DNA from: Saprospiraceae bacterium
GTDB lineage: Bacteria > Bacteroidota > Bacteroidia > Chitinophagales > Saprospiraceae
Reading direction: 5' to 3'
Assembly (NCBI GenBank): GCA_024103005.1
Contig: JAGFJA010000077.1
Coordinates: 1 to 64,000 of the forward strand
Length of the DNA stretch: 64,000 nucleotides
Shown here: positions 56,121 through 64,000 of the stretch, piece after piece
Layout: every line of letters starts with the position of its first letter
Numbering within the stretch: the first letter of the stretch is position 1
The notes under the pieces: model-generated
Seen by the model: the letters and a program-made list of their open reading frames with translations, nothing else
Database searches by the model: none
Told to the model about the DNA's origin: nothing
Translations under genes and position numbers: made by a program

Positions 56121-56154
56121 ATAAAAAGAGGCTGCTCATTCAGGCAGCCTCTTT
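56121..56154 (-). terminator. Intrinsic terminator of the SprB-repeat gene
   Basis: An 11-bp perfect stem AAAGAGGCTGC / GCAGCCTCTTT (56125-56135 and 56144-56154) with an eight-base loop. On the minus strand the stem is followed by TTAT after a run of T in the stem arm. It ends 21 bp downstream of the stop codon at 56176. Confidence 0.85.
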
Positions 56155-56175
56155 ACATATTGTTCAAGCATAGAA

Positions 56176-58851
56176 TTATTCAATCTTCATCAACTTGACA
56201 TTGAAAAACCCTTCATTGGAAACAATATTCAAAAATATTGGTCCATTTGGAATGTCACTAAGATTTAAGCGTAAATTTCGGTCAAATGGTTCAACTTTAA
56301 TGCTCTTTTTATTACCATTCAAGTCCAAGCAATTAACCTGTAATATCTCAGAGCCGCTGTTATTTTCTATCACGAGGTAATCTTTGACAGGGTTAGGGTA
56401 CACTTTGATATTTTCGGACAATGGTAAAATAGCGATAGTCGGTGAAAGTTTAAATGCTTCAAAGGTAGTCTCACATCCCTTAGAGTCCACCACATGCAGC
56501 TGGTACAATCCACCATTTAACTGATATATATCTCTTGTATTTGCAAAATATTCTCCATTTTTAGTCCAGGTATATTGGAACGGTGGTGTCCCGCCGATGA
56601 CATATAATGCAATTGAGCCATCAAAGTCACCTGTACCGGGTATAATTTTAATATTATCGAGTGAGATCGGATCGGGTTCTGTTATATCTCCCGATTTTAC
56701 TACGGTACATCCCAGTGTGTCCCTGAGTGTCACTGAATAGGTACCTGCTCCTACATTGTTTATACAAGTGGATATATCGCCTGTTGACCATTCAACTGAA
56801 ACATTACCATAGTTATTATCATACATCACGCACATTTGCCCGGTCTTATCACCATAACAGTCGGGTTCGTCCATTACAACAACTGAAGCCGTCATCTTGC
56901 ACTCAATCTGATTAATCTGGAATTCTATGGATGAGGTACATCCCTTTGAATCCCGAACTTGCACTTCATGTTGACCCGGAGGTATTCCTTCTATGGTTAT
57001 TTCATTACCTCCAGGATAATAAGTACCATTGTATATCGCATTATAAGGAGGACTACCTCCATTAATGAACAACTTTATCGAACCGGTGGGGTCATCGGGA
57101 CCGGTAGGGTGCGTAAGCAAATAATCTATATTAACCCGAGACGGATTGGAAATAATGGTGGATAGATAGATAAAACAATTGGCATTGTCAGAAATAGTGA
57201 CAGAATAAATACCTGCTTTTATGCTATCCAATACTACATCTGTCGTACTATCTGACCACATATAATAATAGGGTTCCGTGCCGGGGGATGTGATTTGCGG
57301 GAAGATAGCTCCATCATCACCTCCATAACAAGTGGGGTTAATGGTTATTAAGTTTCCGGCAAACGAACAATTACTCGCCGCTACATACACTGAATCAACT
57401 TTCGTACAGCCATGCGCATCCGTAACAGTTACATAATATACTCCTGAAATCAGGTCTTCAATATGGTCATCTGTACTTCCTGTATTCCATTTATAAGAAT
57501 AACCGGGAGTCCCGCCTGACGCTACCACACTTGCTGTTCCATCTATTCCGCCCAACACCTCTGGGGTACTATTCATAACTAAAACTATATCCGGAGGTTG
57601 ATTAATGACTACCTCTTTTGACTCTACACAGTTGTTAGCATCCGTGATATAAATCCAGTAAGTTCCGGCTGTAAGGTTGTTATTTTGAGCTCCGGTAGTA
57701 CCATTGGACCAATTGTACTGCAAAGAACCTGTACCTCCGAAAGCAAAGGCAGTTGCCTTCCCGTTATTTCCGCCAAAGCAACTCACCGGATAAGCTGTGG
57801 TCGTTATGTTAATCTTATTTCCTTGAGTGATAGTCACATCTCCCGAAGTAGTACATCCATGATCATCCGTTATTGTGAGAGAGTAATCTCCGGCTTGAAT
57901 ATTGACAAGCTGTGAAATTGTATCACCTGTATTCCACATATAAGTATAATTAGGCGTTCCTCCAATCACATCCGTAAATATAGCTCCGGTATTCTGACCA
58001 TAACACGTTACATCATACGGATTCATATCCAGATCAAGAGCACCGGGCTGCGGTATAAATACGTATGCCTGACCCGTACATCCGGCAGCATCCGTAACAG
58101 TGAGCGAAAAAGAGCCTGCTCCCACATTGAAAAGAGTATCATTTGTACTGCCATTGGACCATAAATAAAAATAAGGTTCAATCCCTCCAAAGACAAAGGA
58201 GTTGGCACTACCGTCATGCTTTCCGTTGCAACTCACCGTATCTATTAATGCAAGCGTAATAACGGGAATATTTTCCGACCCGATGGTAGTATCACTTATA
58301 AAAGTACAGCCTCTTGAATCGGTAACTTTGTAAATATAATTGTAGGGCTGCACAATATTGACAGTTTGTCCGGTATCAATTACTCCGTATGGATATGTCC
58401 ATTCAAACGAAAACGGTCCCGTACCGCCCATAGGCATGATAGTAGCTGTCAATTGGGGAGTCGAACAGTTTAGGATGGAGTCAGAAAGCAATACATTTGC
58501 AAATAAAAGTGGCGGTTCGGCAATATAAACTTCACCGACAACGATGTTTCCCAGCTGATCTTCAACTGTAATGGTATATGTCTTGCTTGACAAGTCTGTT
58601 GCAGTATCTGATGTCACACCATTGGACCAGTAATAAGTATATGGCGGCGCTCCTCCGGAAGCAGTCACCCAGGCCTTCCCGTCTGTTTCGTTATAACAAC
58701 TGATGTCAATCTTATCAATTGTGATGGTAAGGTCAGCGAAACCAGGCTTAACCGGATCCCCTCCGTATGCCTTCAAAAATAAAACACAAAAAGAAGCTAT
58801 AAAAAAAGCTCTTTTAACGAAACATAAACCCATGTAGAATTCTTTCATCAT
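56176..58851 (-). CDS. SprB-repeat surface protein with T9SS type A sorting domain
   Basis: An 891-residue secreted protein with a signal peptide (FFIASFCVLFLKAYG). It consists of about nine to ten tandem SprB-type repeats, each with a GGxxPYxYxWSNG core and an ITVTDxxGC-like strand, for example GGAPPYTYYWSNGVTSDTA and GGIEPYFYLWSNGSTNDTLF. The C-terminal domain begins ENIKVYPNPVKDYLVI, the YPNP-type type A sorting signal for T9SS, and ends in KLMKIE. Such proteins coat the cell surface and mediate adhesion or gliding. No PorP/SprF partner is adjacent. A strong terminator follows. Confidence 0.92.
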   Translation of the reverse strand: MMKEFYMGLCFVKRAFFIASFCVLFLKAYGGDPVKPGFADLTITIDKIDISCYNETDGKAWVTASGGAPPYTYYWSNGVTSDTATDLSSKTYTITVEDQLGNIVVGEVYIAEPPLLFANVLLSDSILNCSTPQLTATIMPMGGTGPFSFEWTYPYGVIDTGQTVNIVQPYNYIYKVTDSRGCTFISDTTIGSENIPVITLALIDTVSCNGKHDGSANSFVFGGIEPYFYLWSNGSTNDTLFNVGAGSFSLTVTDAAGCTGQAYVFIPQPGALDLDMNPYDVTCYGQNTGAIFTDVIGGTPNYTYMWNTGDTISQLVNIQAGDYSLTITDDHGCTTSGDVTITQGNKINITTTAYPVSCFGGNNGKATAFAFGGTGSLQYNWSNGTTGAQNNNLTAGTYWIYITDANNCVESKEVVINQPPDIVLVMNSTPEVLGGIDGTASVVASGGTPGYSYKWNTGSTDDHIEDLISGVYYVTVTDAHGCTKVDSVYVAASNCSFAGNLITINPTCYGGDDGAIFPQITSPGTEPYYYMWSDSTTDVVLDSIKAGIYSVTISDNANCFIYLSTIISNPSRVNIDYLLTHPTGPDDPTGSIKLFINGGSPPYNAIYNGTYYPGGNEITIEGIPPGQHEVQVRDSKGCTSSIEFQINQIECKMTASVVVMDEPDCYGDKTGQMCVMYDNNYGNVSVEWSTGDISTCINNVGAGTYSVTLRDTLGCTVVKSGDITEPDPISLDNIKIIPGTGDFDGSIALYVIGGTPPFQYTWTKNGEYFANTRDIYQLNGGLYQLHVVDSKGCETTFEAFKLSPTIAILPLSENIKVYPNPVKDYLVIENNSGSEILQVNCLDLNGNKKSIKVEPFDRNLRLNLSDIPNGPIFLNIVSNEGFFNVKLMKIE

Positions 58852-59363
58852 ATAATATTTGTGTAGAATAAGCGTCAGATGAAAAATTATAGCAAGTGAA
58901 GTATCGATATTATACGCTGATATTCAAAAACTTAGCCTGCATTTCAATTCTTTTCAATCTGTACATATTACAAATCATAGTCATACATGCAATAACTGTT
59001 CCAAAATTTATAATTAACTGCAATAGTTGTCTTTAGATATAGTTCTTTCCTTAAATATGAAAAGGGATTATGCTTAAAAAGTTAAATTTGAGTGAGTGCC
59101 GGCTACCAGTCCGTAAATTTATACAAAATATTCATAATCAAATAACTAATTTACCATTCTTCAGGTATTTTAACACATTTTTTTCACTCAATAATCACTG
59201 TTAGATTCCCGATTTAAAGAGTCCTGATTAATTTATTATTTTAAAAATTCAAGTAATTGACATCCGGTGAAGGCATTTTTTTGGGAAGCCATACAGATTT
59301 CATTTATCTTTACCCACATATTTTTTTGTTCATTAAAGCTAAATCGTTTAATACATCCAAATC
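58852..59363. other. 512-bp divergent intergenic region
   Basis: This lies between the SprB-repeat gene (minus) and the GH20 gene (plus). It is AT-rich. A promoter for the GH20 gene lies at 59280-59312. A second TAAATTTG box at 59083-59090 (plus) lacks a -33 partner. No reading frame or RNA gene is supported. Confidence 0.5.
59280..59312 (+). promoter_or_regulatory. Promoter of the GH20 gene
   Basis: TTTG ending at 59283 is followed after 21 bases by TATCTTTA (59305-59312), a good Bacteroidota promoter. The GTG start codon lies 51 bp after the -7 box. Confidence 0.6.
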
Positions 59364-61673
59364 GTGAGACTAAAGGCAATTTTCATTATTCCTTTTCTTT
59401 TTTTGTGTATAATTAAAGGAATATCCCAAAATTCTGATAAAATAAACATTATTCCGCAACCTGTTTCAATTATATCAGGTACGGGAGAACTGAATCTCCG
59501 TGACTATCCGGCATATTTTTATGGTCCCGGCATCGAAAAAGATCCGATGTTTGATTTCTGCAAGTGGGCTGATAAAGAGTTTGACCTGAAGATGGACCGT
59601 GTTATGTCACCAGATAAAGCTATCCGCTTTGAAAAGATTGATACCTTCAGCCATGCGGAAGCATATTTACTCCAAATAGATCAAAACGGTATCCTCATCC
59701 GTTACAAAGATGAAGCAGGTGCCTTTTATGCTACTCAGACGCTGAAACAATTGTGTCCCATTGAATCTTCCGATATTGAAGCAAACAAACAAGTAAAGCT
59801 CAATATACCTTTTTGTACGATTTATGATTACCCTAATTTTTCCTACAGAGGAATGCATCTGGATGAATGTCGCCACTTCTTCGGTTTGGATGCTGTCAAG
59901 AAATATATTGACATGCTCGCATTCCAGAAGATGAATTTTTTTCACTGGCACCTGACGGATGATCAGGGTTGGCGTATAGAGATCAAACGCTACCCCAAAC
60001 TTACAGAAATCGGTTCCTGTCGTGATGAGACCCTAATCGGACATTACAGTGACAAGCCTGTGCGATATGATGGTCAGAAATATTGCCACTATTATACTCA
60101 GGCCCAAATCAAAGAAATCGTAGCCTATGCTGCAAAAAAGTATATCACGATAATTCCGGAAATAGAAATGCCCGGTCATGCATCAGCCGCTCTGGCTTCA
60201 TACCCTGAATTAGGCTGTCAGGATAAATCAATCAAAGTGGCCACCACCTGGGGAATTTTTGATGATATATTCTGTCCTGAAGACGGTACCTTCCTCTTTC
60301 TGCAAAATGTCCTGGATGAAGTAATGGCCCTTTTTCCTTCCCGTTACATCCACATCGGAGGTGACGAAGCACCTAAAGTTGCATGGAAAAACAGTGATTT
60401 CTGTCAGCGTTTGATTAAAAATCTACGGTTGAAAAATGAGGAAGGTCTTCAATCTTATTTTATCAAAAGAATCGAAAAATACGTAAACACCAAAGGCCGA
60501 ACCATCATCGGATGGGATGAAATCCTGGAAGGTGGACTCGCCCCCAATGCCGTAGTCATGTCGTGGCGCGGGATGGAAGGCGGACTGGAAGCAGCAACAC
60601 AGAATCACGACGTTATCATGACGCCGGGTGCTTATTGTTATTTTGACTATTATCAGGCGAAGGGACCGGATGAACCTATCGCTATCGGCGGACTGGTAAC
60701 GCTTAAAAAGGTGTATTCCTTTAACCCTATTCCATCTAAGTTGGAGAAGAGCAAGCACCACCACATTCTGGGCGGCCAGGCCAATCTCTGGACAGAATAT
60801 ATCGCCACCCCTCAACATCTTCAGTATATGGCCTATCCACGTTCGTTTGCCCTCTCTGAAGCTCTTTGGTCCCCCGATAAAAACAAAAATTACGAAAACT
60901 TTGTCAAAAGACTGATACACCAGCTTCCTCGGTTAGACGCATGGAATATCAACTATGCACGTCATTTTTACAACATTTATATAAATTCAAAGATTATCGA
61001 AGGCTCACCTAAAATATCTATTACCAGCGACAATCCTGAAGGCGAAATAGAAATGCGCATCATAAATGGAGAAACAGATACAAACTGGCAAAAATATACC
61101 GAGCCTACTCTTTTTATCCAAGGCAAAGGGGAGGTTCAGGCCAGAATGCTAAGCAAAGGTAATAAGGCTAAAATGCCTTCAACTGTAAAATCTTACAGTA
61201 CACATAAAGCTATAGGTGCAATGATTACTTTACTCAATCCTCCCAATGAAAAATATGATGCCGGCGGAAAAGGCGCCCTGGTCAATGGTTTTTTGGGTAC
61301 AGACAACGACTATGGCGGTGATGAATGGCTTGGCTTCCAGGGTAAAGACATTATAGCTAACATAGACCTTAGCAAACCTCATACCATAAATACGGTCGAA
61401 GCCCGATTCTTTGTCAGCAAAGGTCAGTGGATCTATCCACCCTCCCAGATAAAAGTATTTGCCATCGACGCACAAGGCAATTCTACAGCAATCAAAGGAA
61501 AGGTGACTATAAATGAAGTCGGAAAAATATATACCTTTTTATTTTCCTTTGATCATCCGATAGTTATAAAAAATCTAAGGGTGGAAGTCAACCGCTTCGG
61601 CATCATTCCTGCAGGAGCCCAGGGCGCAGGCAATGAAGCCTGGTTATTTTGCGACGAGCTTATGGTCCGATGA
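59364..61673 (+). CDS. Beta-N-acetylhexosaminidase, glycoside hydrolase family 20
   Basis: A 769-residue exported glycosidase removing terminal N-acetylglucosamine or N-acetylgalactosamine. A signal peptide (AIFIIPFLFLCIIKGISQ) is followed by a GH20b-like N-domain (NIIPQPVSI). The catalytic barrel has YRGMHLDECRHF, NFFHWHLTDDQGWRIEIK, PEIEMPGHASAAL and the catalytic Asp-Glu pair in HIGGDEAPK (334-335). A C-terminal module of about 200 residues includes a chitobiase-type beta-sandwich part, likely carbohydrate-binding. It uses a GTG start at 59364. Its stop overlaps the next gene by four bases. The substrate is likely chitin- or mucin-derived or from cell walls. Confidence 0.93.
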   Translation: MRLKAIFIIPFLFLCIIKGISQNSDKINIIPQPVSIISGTGELNLRDYPAYFYGPGIEKDPMFDFCKWADKEFDLKMDRVMSPDKAIRFEKIDTFSHAEAYLLQIDQNGILIRYKDEAGAFYATQTLKQLCPIESSDIEANKQVKLNIPFCTIYDYPNFSYRGMHLDECRHFFGLDAVKKYIDMLAFQKMNFFHWHLTDDQGWRIEIKRYPKLTEIGSCRDETLIGHYSDKPVRYDGQKYCHYYTQAQIKEIVAYAAKKYITIIPEIEMPGHASAALASYPELGCQDKSIKVATTWGIFDDIFCPEDGTFLFLQNVLDEVMALFPSRYIHIGGDEAPKVAWKNSDFCQRLIKNLRLKNEEGLQSYFIKRIEKYVNTKGRTIIGWDEILEGGLAPNAVVMSWRGMEGGLEAATQNHDVIMTPGAYCYFDYYQAKGPDEPIAIGGLVTLKKVYSFNPIPSKLEKSKHHHILGGQANLWTEYIATPQHLQYMAYPRSFALSEALWSPDKNKNYENFVKRLIHQLPRLDAWNINYARHFYNIYINSKIIEGSPKISITSDNPEGEIEMRIINGETDTNWQKYTEPTLFIQGKGEVQARMLSKGNKAKMPSTVKSYSTHKAIGAMITLLNPPNEKYDAGGKGALVNGFLGTDNDYGGDEWLGFQGKDIIANIDLSKPHTINTVEARFFVSKGQWIYPPSQIKVFAIDAQGNSTAIKGKVTINEVGKIYTFLFSFDHPIVIKNLRVEVNRFGIIPAGAQGAGNEAWLFCDELMVR

Positions 61674-62566
61674 CCTGGAAACTGCCCTATAGTCCGTTAG
61701 AGAAGATAAATGCAGATTATTGTGAAATTTCTCTTTATCTCAAGAGAGACGATTTGGTGCATCCGACCATCGAGGGAAACAAATGGCGCAAGCTTAAATA
61801 CAACCTTAAAAATGCACTGGCCAACAGAATCAATACCCTTGTCAGTGTCGGCGGTGCCTATTCTAACCATCTTCTGGCACTGAGCCAGGCAGGGAAGCAC
61901 TACGGATTAAAGACACAGGGATATATCTATGGCTCGCATGCAGACGTGCATAACTATACACTCAGGGCTTGTCGAAACAATGGGATGGAAATTTTCCCCA
62001 TTGCCAAATCTCTCTTTGAACCGTATAAAAAAGGGATGTTTGTCCTCCCACCCGATGCTGTTTTTATCCCGGAAGGAGGGAGTAATATGCTTGCACTGGA
62101 AGGATGCAGAGAGCTTTACCTTGAAATTGAAGACCAATTACCTGATGTAACACACATTGTATTGCCCTTTGGAAGCGGCGGTACAACTGCAGGTATCTAC
62201 CTGGCGAAAAAGCCACAAGTCGATGTTTTAGCATTGCCAATATTAAAATTAAATCCTGTAGAACACTTATCCCGGATATACACAGGTGACTTTTCCGGAT
62301 TAAAATATTCGGGCGAATATCACTTTGGCGGATATGCCAGATTCAACGATGAATTATTGACCTTTATTAAGGCGTGGCATGAAAAAACAGGTATTGTCAT
62401 CGATCCTGTTTACAACGGTAAAGCACTCTTTGCACTCTGTGATTTAGTCGAAAAAAAATATTTCCCCGAAGGCTCAAAAGTCGTGTATATTCACACCGGA
62501 GGCAGTCAGGGTATATGTGGATTCAATGAAAGGTACAACTGCGCATTGCCTGAGCGGAAATATTGA
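61670..62566 (+). CDS. PLP-dependent ACC deaminase / D-cysteine desulfhydrase family enzyme
   Basis: A 298-residue fold type II PLP enzyme. EGNKWRKLKYNL contains the Schiff-base Lys, VSVGGAYSNHLLALSQ binds the cofactor and substrate, and FGSGGTTAGIYLAKK is the phosphate-binding loop. The family includes 1-aminocyclopropane-1-carboxylate deaminase and D-cysteine desulfhydrase; in most non-plant-associated bacteria the D-cysteine or D-serine type activity is more likely. The ATG at 61670 overlaps the GH20 stop (ATGA), so the genes are translationally coupled; the in-frame TTG at 61649 is an unneeded extension. Confidence 0.85.
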   Translation: MTWKLPYSPLEKINADYCEISLYLKRDDLVHPTIEGNKWRKLKYNLKNALANRINTLVSVGGAYSNHLLALSQAGKHYGLKTQGYIYGSHADVHNYTLRACRNNGMEIFPIAKSLFEPYKKGMFVLPPDAVFIPEGGSNMLALEGCRELYLEIEDQLPDVTHIVLPFGSGGTTAGIYLAKKPQVDVLALPILKLNPVEHLSRIYTGDFSGLKYSGEYHFGGYARFNDELLTFIKAWHEKTGIVIDPVYNGKALFALCDLVEKKYFPEGSKVVYIHTGGSQGICGFNERYNCALPERKY

Positions 62567-62689
62567 AAGAAGTTACTTGCCGTTAAAATATTCCTTCCGA
62601 TTCGAAGTTTTATAAAAGTCGCAAATTTTCAAAAAACTGAATTTACTTCAAATACGGTGTGGATATAACATTATGTTTTTCAAATATTT

Positions 62690-62697
62690 TATGTTTG
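62690..62697 (+). promoter_or_regulatory. -7 box upstream of the putative porin gene
   Basis: TATGTTTG matches TAnnTTTG exactly and lies 16 bp upstream of the ATG at 62714, predicting a short leader. No TTG is found at the expected -33 distance. Confidence 0.4.
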
Positions 62698-62713
62698 CAC
62701 CTTGAAAACAGTT

Positions 62714-64000
62714 ATGCATTTAACATATAGAAAAAAACGGACATCAGGGATTACCGAAAAGGTCTTTGCCCTATCATGTATCAATGGCATAATTGTCACA
62801 TTATTTCTCTTGCTTTCCGGCACGCTTGTCGGGGCTCAGAATATTACTACCGACAAGGCAAGAACTGCTGTAAGCGATTCCATTCCGACTGTGGACAGCA
62901 CACACAATGACCTTCTTGCTGATTTATTTGACAATGATACCGTCAAGGTCACGTATGTACAATACGGCAGACGACATACGTTGCTGCCGTTCAGTGACAG
63001 TCTCCTGAGTGCATCCCTGCGCCAAATGGATGTAGCGAGAGCGGGAAATATGGACTATCTGACACTGGGAAATATCGGTTCACCGGCTTTAAATCCTCTT
63101 TTCAAACCTTGTGAACGTACTGCCTTTGACATGGGCGTACATGGTTTTGACCTTTATCGTATTACTTTTGATAAGTTCAAATTTTATCGTCCGGAAACGC
63201 CATATACGGAAGTCAGGTATGGCACGACAACAGGGGTGAGAGATGACAATATTTTTACCGGAAAATTCAGCCGAAAATTTGCCAAAAACCTGACGTTTAA
63301 CTTGGACTATGCGAGATTTAACCAGGTTGGCGAGTTTCTGAGAGACGGGATGAGAAATACTACGCTTGGTATCGGATTTGAACAAAGTCATTGGAAAAAC
63401 CGCTATAAGACCCACCTCATCTATATTTTCAATCAATTTCTGAGGGAAGAAAACGGCGGCATTTCAAAGTACCTGGAAAACATAGAAGGCGGACCCAGCG
63501 GCAGCAGGCTGAGTATGCCCATCAACATCGATGCAGGCGGAAGTAAATACAAGGAATGGGGCATCTTGTTAAACAATGACTTCACCATTTTGCGCAAAAA
63601 AAATCCTTCTGCCGCCAATACTTCCGACCAGGGTCTTCACGTCGGCTATGAAATAAGTTATCACAAGGAGAATAACCTTTTTTACGATACCAACGTCCGA
63701 TCAACTGATGATTCTGCTTACTATCGCTATTACAACAGCGACATCAGAGGAATCCGTAATAATTATGACCATAAGGTTTTTTTGAATAGGGTTTATCTGG
63801 CGGCTGTCGGAAAGGAACTCACACAGGTGTACAACACTGCAGATTATCTGCGGGGTGGATTAGCACTCGAACGTCATCATCTCATTTATTTGCCTACCGA
63901 TTCCGTTTTCTCGCTGCTGAGACTGGAAGGAGAGGGACACTGGAGTCTGGCTAATTTCGCCGGCATAAGTGCGCACGGATATTATCTGCTTAATTCTCTT
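62714..64000 (+). CDS. Putative beta-barrel porin, 3' end cut by window edge
   Basis: The frame is open from ATG 62714 to the last base (429 codons). A signal peptide (INGIIVTLFLLLSGTLVGAQ) precedes a region with YLTLGNIGSPALNPLF, typical of the Bacteroidota putative-porin family, and DLYRITFDKFKFYRPETPYTEVRYGTT-like strands (for example PYTEVRYGTTTG). Alternating strands follow (FNLDYARFNQVGEF, GIGFEQSHWKNRYKTHLIY). It is probably an outer-membrane channel or a related barrel; the substrate is unknown. The C-terminal half lies outside the window. It is separated from the upstream PLP enzyme by 147 bp and has its own promoter-like element. Confidence 0.82.
   Translation, partial: MHLTYRKKRTSGITEKVFALSCINGIIVTLFLLLSGTLVGAQNITTDKARTAVSDSIPTVDSTHNDLLADLFDNDTVKVTYVQYGRRHTLLPFSDSLLSASLRQMDVARAGNMDYLTLGNIGSPALNPLFKPCERTAFDMGVHGFDLYRITFDKFKFYRPETPYTEVRYGTTTGVRDDNIFTGKFSRKFAKNLTFNLDYARFNQVGEFLRDGMRNTTLGIGFEQSHWKNRYKTHLIYIFNQFLREENGGISKYLENIEGGPSGSRLSMPINIDAGGSKYKEWGILLNNDFTILRKKNPSAANTSDQGLHVGYEISYHKENNLFYDTNVRSTDDSAYYRYYNSDIRGIRNNYDHKVFLNRVYLAAVGKELTQVYNTADYLRGGLALERHHLIYLPTDSVFSLLRLEGEGHWSLANFAGISAHGYYLLNSL

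Noticed and set aside
1..64000. CRISPR arrays, prophage, transposons, toxin-antitoxin or known defence systems
   Set aside because: No regularly spaced repeats, integrase, transposase, Cas, restriction-modification or paired small toxin genes were found. SbcCD here is the housekeeping DNA-repair complex.

Overview
The window is a chromosomal segment of a Bacteroidota bacterium, most likely a Saprospiria- or Cytophaga-like lineage. The pointers are type IX secretion (T9SS) substrates with YPNP-type and gliding-associated C-terminal sorting domains, a PorP/SprF protein, SprB and GEVED repeats, -7 boxes of the Bacteroidota type TAnnTTTG, LytTR signalling with a propeller-type sensor kinase, a DUF4286 protein and a B12-dependent ribonucleotide reductase. 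I see no rRNA or tRNA gene, CRISPR array, transposase, integrase or phage gene. Base composition looks even. The window reads as ordinary chromosome with a few accessory operons.

Layout. 1-7054 (minus) is a cell-surface block: a truncated GEVED-type secreted protein, a small secreted protein, a PorP/SprF protein and a cohesin/SprB adhesin. 7241-11673 (minus) holds topoisomerase IV subunit B and PriA. 11809-14268 is a T9SS-exported reprolysin-like metalloprotease. 14442-25634 (minus) is a tightly packed eight-gene operon: FabZ-like hotdog protein, GT2-DUF2062, an MMPL/acyltransferase/methyltransferase fusion, CrtI-like oxidoreductase, C45 autoproteolytic acyltransferase, phenylacetate-CoA-ligase-like enzyme, DUF4286 and SDR. 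It resembles the tailoring and export half of aryl-polyene or flexirubin clusters, but has no ketosynthase or acyl carrier protein. It is the best candidate for a poorly described system here.

25716-30017 (plus) carries an MsrA-MsrB fusion, an OmpA-type lipoprotein with a clear terminator, and an overlapping panD / LPG-synthase-TM / rfaE2 operon. 30219-36429 contains single genes: universal stress protein, glutaminase, rhodanese, cupin/JmjC-like, VOC, an ArsR regulator with a lysine-rich tail, and an AlkD-like/YdeI pair. 36737-39295 is nrdJ with a clear promoter. 39717-45047 (minus) is a sensor kinase/LytTR regulator pair followed by a cysteine-ladder LRR protein, with a 21-bp tandem repeat upstream of the kinase. 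45392-50273 (plus) holds a CYTH protein and sbcDC. 50370-55925 (minus) holds asnB, a monooxygenase-fold/aroB pair and a selO-msrA pair. 56176-58851 is a SprB-repeat T9SS substrate with a terminator. 59364-64000 (plus) holds a GH20 hexosaminidase translationally coupled to a PLP-dependent deaminase-family enzyme, then a putative porin cut by the window edge.

Functionally the window combines surface adhesion and T9SS export, DNA maintenance (parE, priA, sbcCD, AlkD-like, nrdJ), methionine-oxidation repair (two MsrA copies, one MsrB, SelO) and a lipid- or pigment-tailoring operon. Several start codons were moved inward from the longest reading frame, on promoter position, operon spacing or family N-termini. 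All family assignments come from reading motifs, not from database searches.
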